From Flavobacterium aquidurense (lineage in GTDB: Bacteria > Bacteroidota > Bacteroidia > Flavobacteriales > Flavobacteriaceae), in contig FNPS01000015.1 of the NCBI GenBank assembly GCA_900107365.1, positions 1-64,000 on the forward strand: 64,000 nucleotides of DNA, written 5' to 3'. The position numbers were made by a program, and so were the translations under genes. The notes below the pieces were generated by a model. That model saw only the letters and a program-made list of their open reading frames with translations. It was not told the DNA's origin and did no database searches. Of this stretch, positions 62,977 through 64,000 are shown one piece after another (the stretch's first letter is position 1; every line of letters begins with the position of its first letter).

Positions 62977-63203
62977 AGGTTTCTAATTTTAAATTAGTAG
63001 TATAGCTAACACGTGGTAATTCTATTTTTAACTATGTAAAAAGAATATTTTCTTTAAATTTTAACATTTAAATTTAAAATATCAGAAAAAACGCAACTAT
63101 TTGTAGTTTTTGATAATAGTAAAAGTTGATTCAATTTTTACTTAAAAAGAGGCTAATACAATCTAAAGAGATTCAAAAAAAAGATCTTGGAACAGAAAAA
63201 ATA
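62977..63203. other. Gap between the ECF sigma and fecR genes
   Basis: 227 bp, A/T-rich, with no gene. It probably holds the fecR promoter, but no clear consensus could be picked out. Confidence 0.3.
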
Positions 63204-63812
63204 TTATAAACCGGATTCGTTTTTAAAGAAGGCAGATAACAGTAGTTCAATGAATAAAAGCGATAAGTAGACATCTTCCTGACGTACCGCGGAACGAATT
63301 ATTTTGAGCGCTTTTGTTTTTTGATTTAAAACAGTTTGTGGACTAATACCCATTTCTTCTGCAATTACCGCGGTACTTTTACCCTCTATAAAAATAGCTT
63401 TAAAAACTTGCTTACATTGTTTTGGTAAATTCTCTATTTCAATATAAATGGCTTGCAAAACTTTAGCCGTTAGTATTTCCTGCTCTAATAAATTTTCGTT
63501 CATTTCTCCTCTTGAAGAAAATTGATCGTTTGATTTTTGTTGCTGTTTCTCTTTTCTTAAAAAGTCGATACAGGCATTTTTAGAAGCAGTAAAAAGAAAA
63601 GCTTTTATTTCCGGCAGGCTATTAAAGTCCTTTTTCTTTTGCAGCAATTTTAAAAATATTTCAGTTGAAATATCCTCAGCTTCCTGCGCATGCTGAATAA
63701 TTTTTTGATTAAAATAACATAGAGAACGGTAATGTGTATCATACAATTTCCTAACAGCGATTTCATCACCATTTTTAAATCCCTCCAGATCTATGTTATT
63801 CTTTGCAATCAA
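63204..63812 (-). CDS. ECF RNA polymerase sigma factor
   Basis: A 202-aa sigma-70 family factor of the FecI/extracytoplasmic type. Region 2 is YDTHYRSLCYFNQKIIQHAQEAEDISTEIFLKLLQ with ASKNACIDFLRKEK (DNA -10 contact); region 4 is ENLPKQCKQVFKAIFIEGKSTAVIAEEMGISPQTVLNQKTKALKII. It heads the sigma-fecR-susC-susD-GH89 cascade. A longer frame begins at a TTG at 63863, but that lies within a good promoter and would be upstream of the transcription start; the in-frame TTG at 63812 (then IAKNNIDLEGF) is therefore preferred. This start is uncertain. Confidence 0.85.
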   Translation of the reverse strand: MIAKNNIDLEGFKNGDEIAVRKLYDTHYRSLCYFNQKIIQHAQEAEDISTEIFLKLLQKKKDFNSLPEIKAFLFTASKNACIDFLRKEKQQQKSNDQFSSRGEMNENLLEQEILTAKVLQAIYIEIENLPKQCKQVFKAIFIEGKSTAVIAEEMGISPQTVLNQKTKALKIIRSAVRQEDVYLSLLFIELLLSAFFKNESGL

Positions 63813-63850
63813 AATTGGGCGTTTTATACTGTTAAGATGAAGTTCTAAAC

Positions 63851-63880
63851 CAAAAATAAACAAATTTTAATAAGAAGCAA
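63851..63880 (-). promoter_or_regulatory. Promoter of the ECF sigma gene
   Basis: On the minus strand TTG (63880-63878), a 19-bp spacer and TATTTTTG (63858-63851) fit the Bacteroidetes TTG-N17-23-TAnnTTTG consensus exactly. Expected transcription start is about 63845. It is the best promoter match seen in this window and is of the housekeeping type. Confidence 0.65.
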
Positions 63881-63951
63881 GTGTACTATTTAAAATCAAA
63901 TCGATTTGATGTTATTGTTTTTTTACTAGTTAGAATGCGATAAATAAAAGA

Positions 63952-63976
63952 AAGACAGTCCAATAAAGACTGCCTT
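63952..63976 (-). terminator. Terminator of a gene beyond the right edge
   Basis: AAGACAGTC (63952-63960) and GACTGCCTT (63968-63976) pair with one mismatch. On the minus strand the stem is followed by TTCTTTTATTTAT, so it probably ends a minus-strand gene lying past position 64000. Confidence 0.6.
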
Positions 63977-64000
63977 CCGTTTACTAAAATGTATTATTCC

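Noticed and set aside
1..64000. tRNA or rRNA genes
   Set aside because: No cloverleaf with TTC-loop and CCA end, nor any rRNA-like stretch, was recognised; a computed tRNA scan would be needed to be certain.

Overview
The window reads as chromosomal DNA of a gliding Bacteroidetes bacterium, most likely a Flavobacterium. Supporting signs are the low GC content, GldF/GldG gliding genes, a SusC/SusD pair under an ECF sigma/FecR switch, little use of Shine-Dalgarno sites, several matches to the Bacteroidetes promoter -7 element TAnnTTTG, and many intergenic repeats. The species cannot be fixed from sequence reading alone. No rRNA, tRNA, CRISPR array, transposase or integrase was seen.

Layout. 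1-0.9 kb: a structured repeat and a DUF4294 gene. 1-2.1 kb: an M42 aminopeptidase. 2.1-11.1 kb: a metal-resistance locus with an OmpR-type regulator, its kinase, a TolC-like channel, a membrane-fusion protein, an OprB-like porin and a CzcA-type RND pump. Three phased TTTTAAGGT repeats lie just upstream of the efflux genes. 11-34 kb: mostly housekeeping genes, namely purC, an S9 peptidase, phoH, a SAM hydroxide adenosyltransferase, gldF-gldG-dnaN, a membrane-anchored MutS-like ATPase, mnmE, a TrmH-like methyltransferase and a luciferase-like monooxygenase. The gaps between them are filled with short inverted and direct repeats, one of which has entered the mnmE reading frame. 34-37.8 kb: a sialate O-acetylesterase, a YheT-like hydrolase and a small lipoprotein.

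37.8-46.9 kb is the most unusual part. Eight genes lie on the minus strand, the last seven overlapping or nearly so. In order of transcription they are an MFS transporter, PnuC, a NadR-type NMN adenylyltransferase/ribosylnicotinamide kinase, a MoxR-type AAA+ ATPase, an unrecognised 326-aa protein, a protein joining an HEIGH metallopeptidase motif to a VWA domain, an unrecognised 191-aa protein, and a PaaK/CapK-like adenylate-forming enzyme. The block is bracketed by an intact lipoprotein gene on one side and a decayed copy of that gene's last 25 codons on the other, in the same orientation, as if a 9-kb island had been inserted or a gene duplicated around it. I do not recognise this gene combination as a named system.

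46.9-51.5 kb: a secreted monooxygenase-fold protein and the oxidative pentose phosphate operon gnd-zwf-pgl, closed by a perfect 23-bp hairpin. 51.6-53.7 kb: two small orphan proteins and a PAS/LuxR-type regulator. 53.7-64 kb: a polysaccharide-utilisation locus (minus strand, order of transcription: ECF sigma, FecR anti-sigma, SusC with an STN signalling domain, SusD, GH89 alpha-N-acetylglucosaminidase). The expected logic is that SusC/SusD bind an alpha-GlcNAc-containing glycan, SusC signals through FecR to the sigma factor, and GH89 trims the sugar. Between fecR and susC are two hairpins that share a 14-nt loop but have different, compensating stems.
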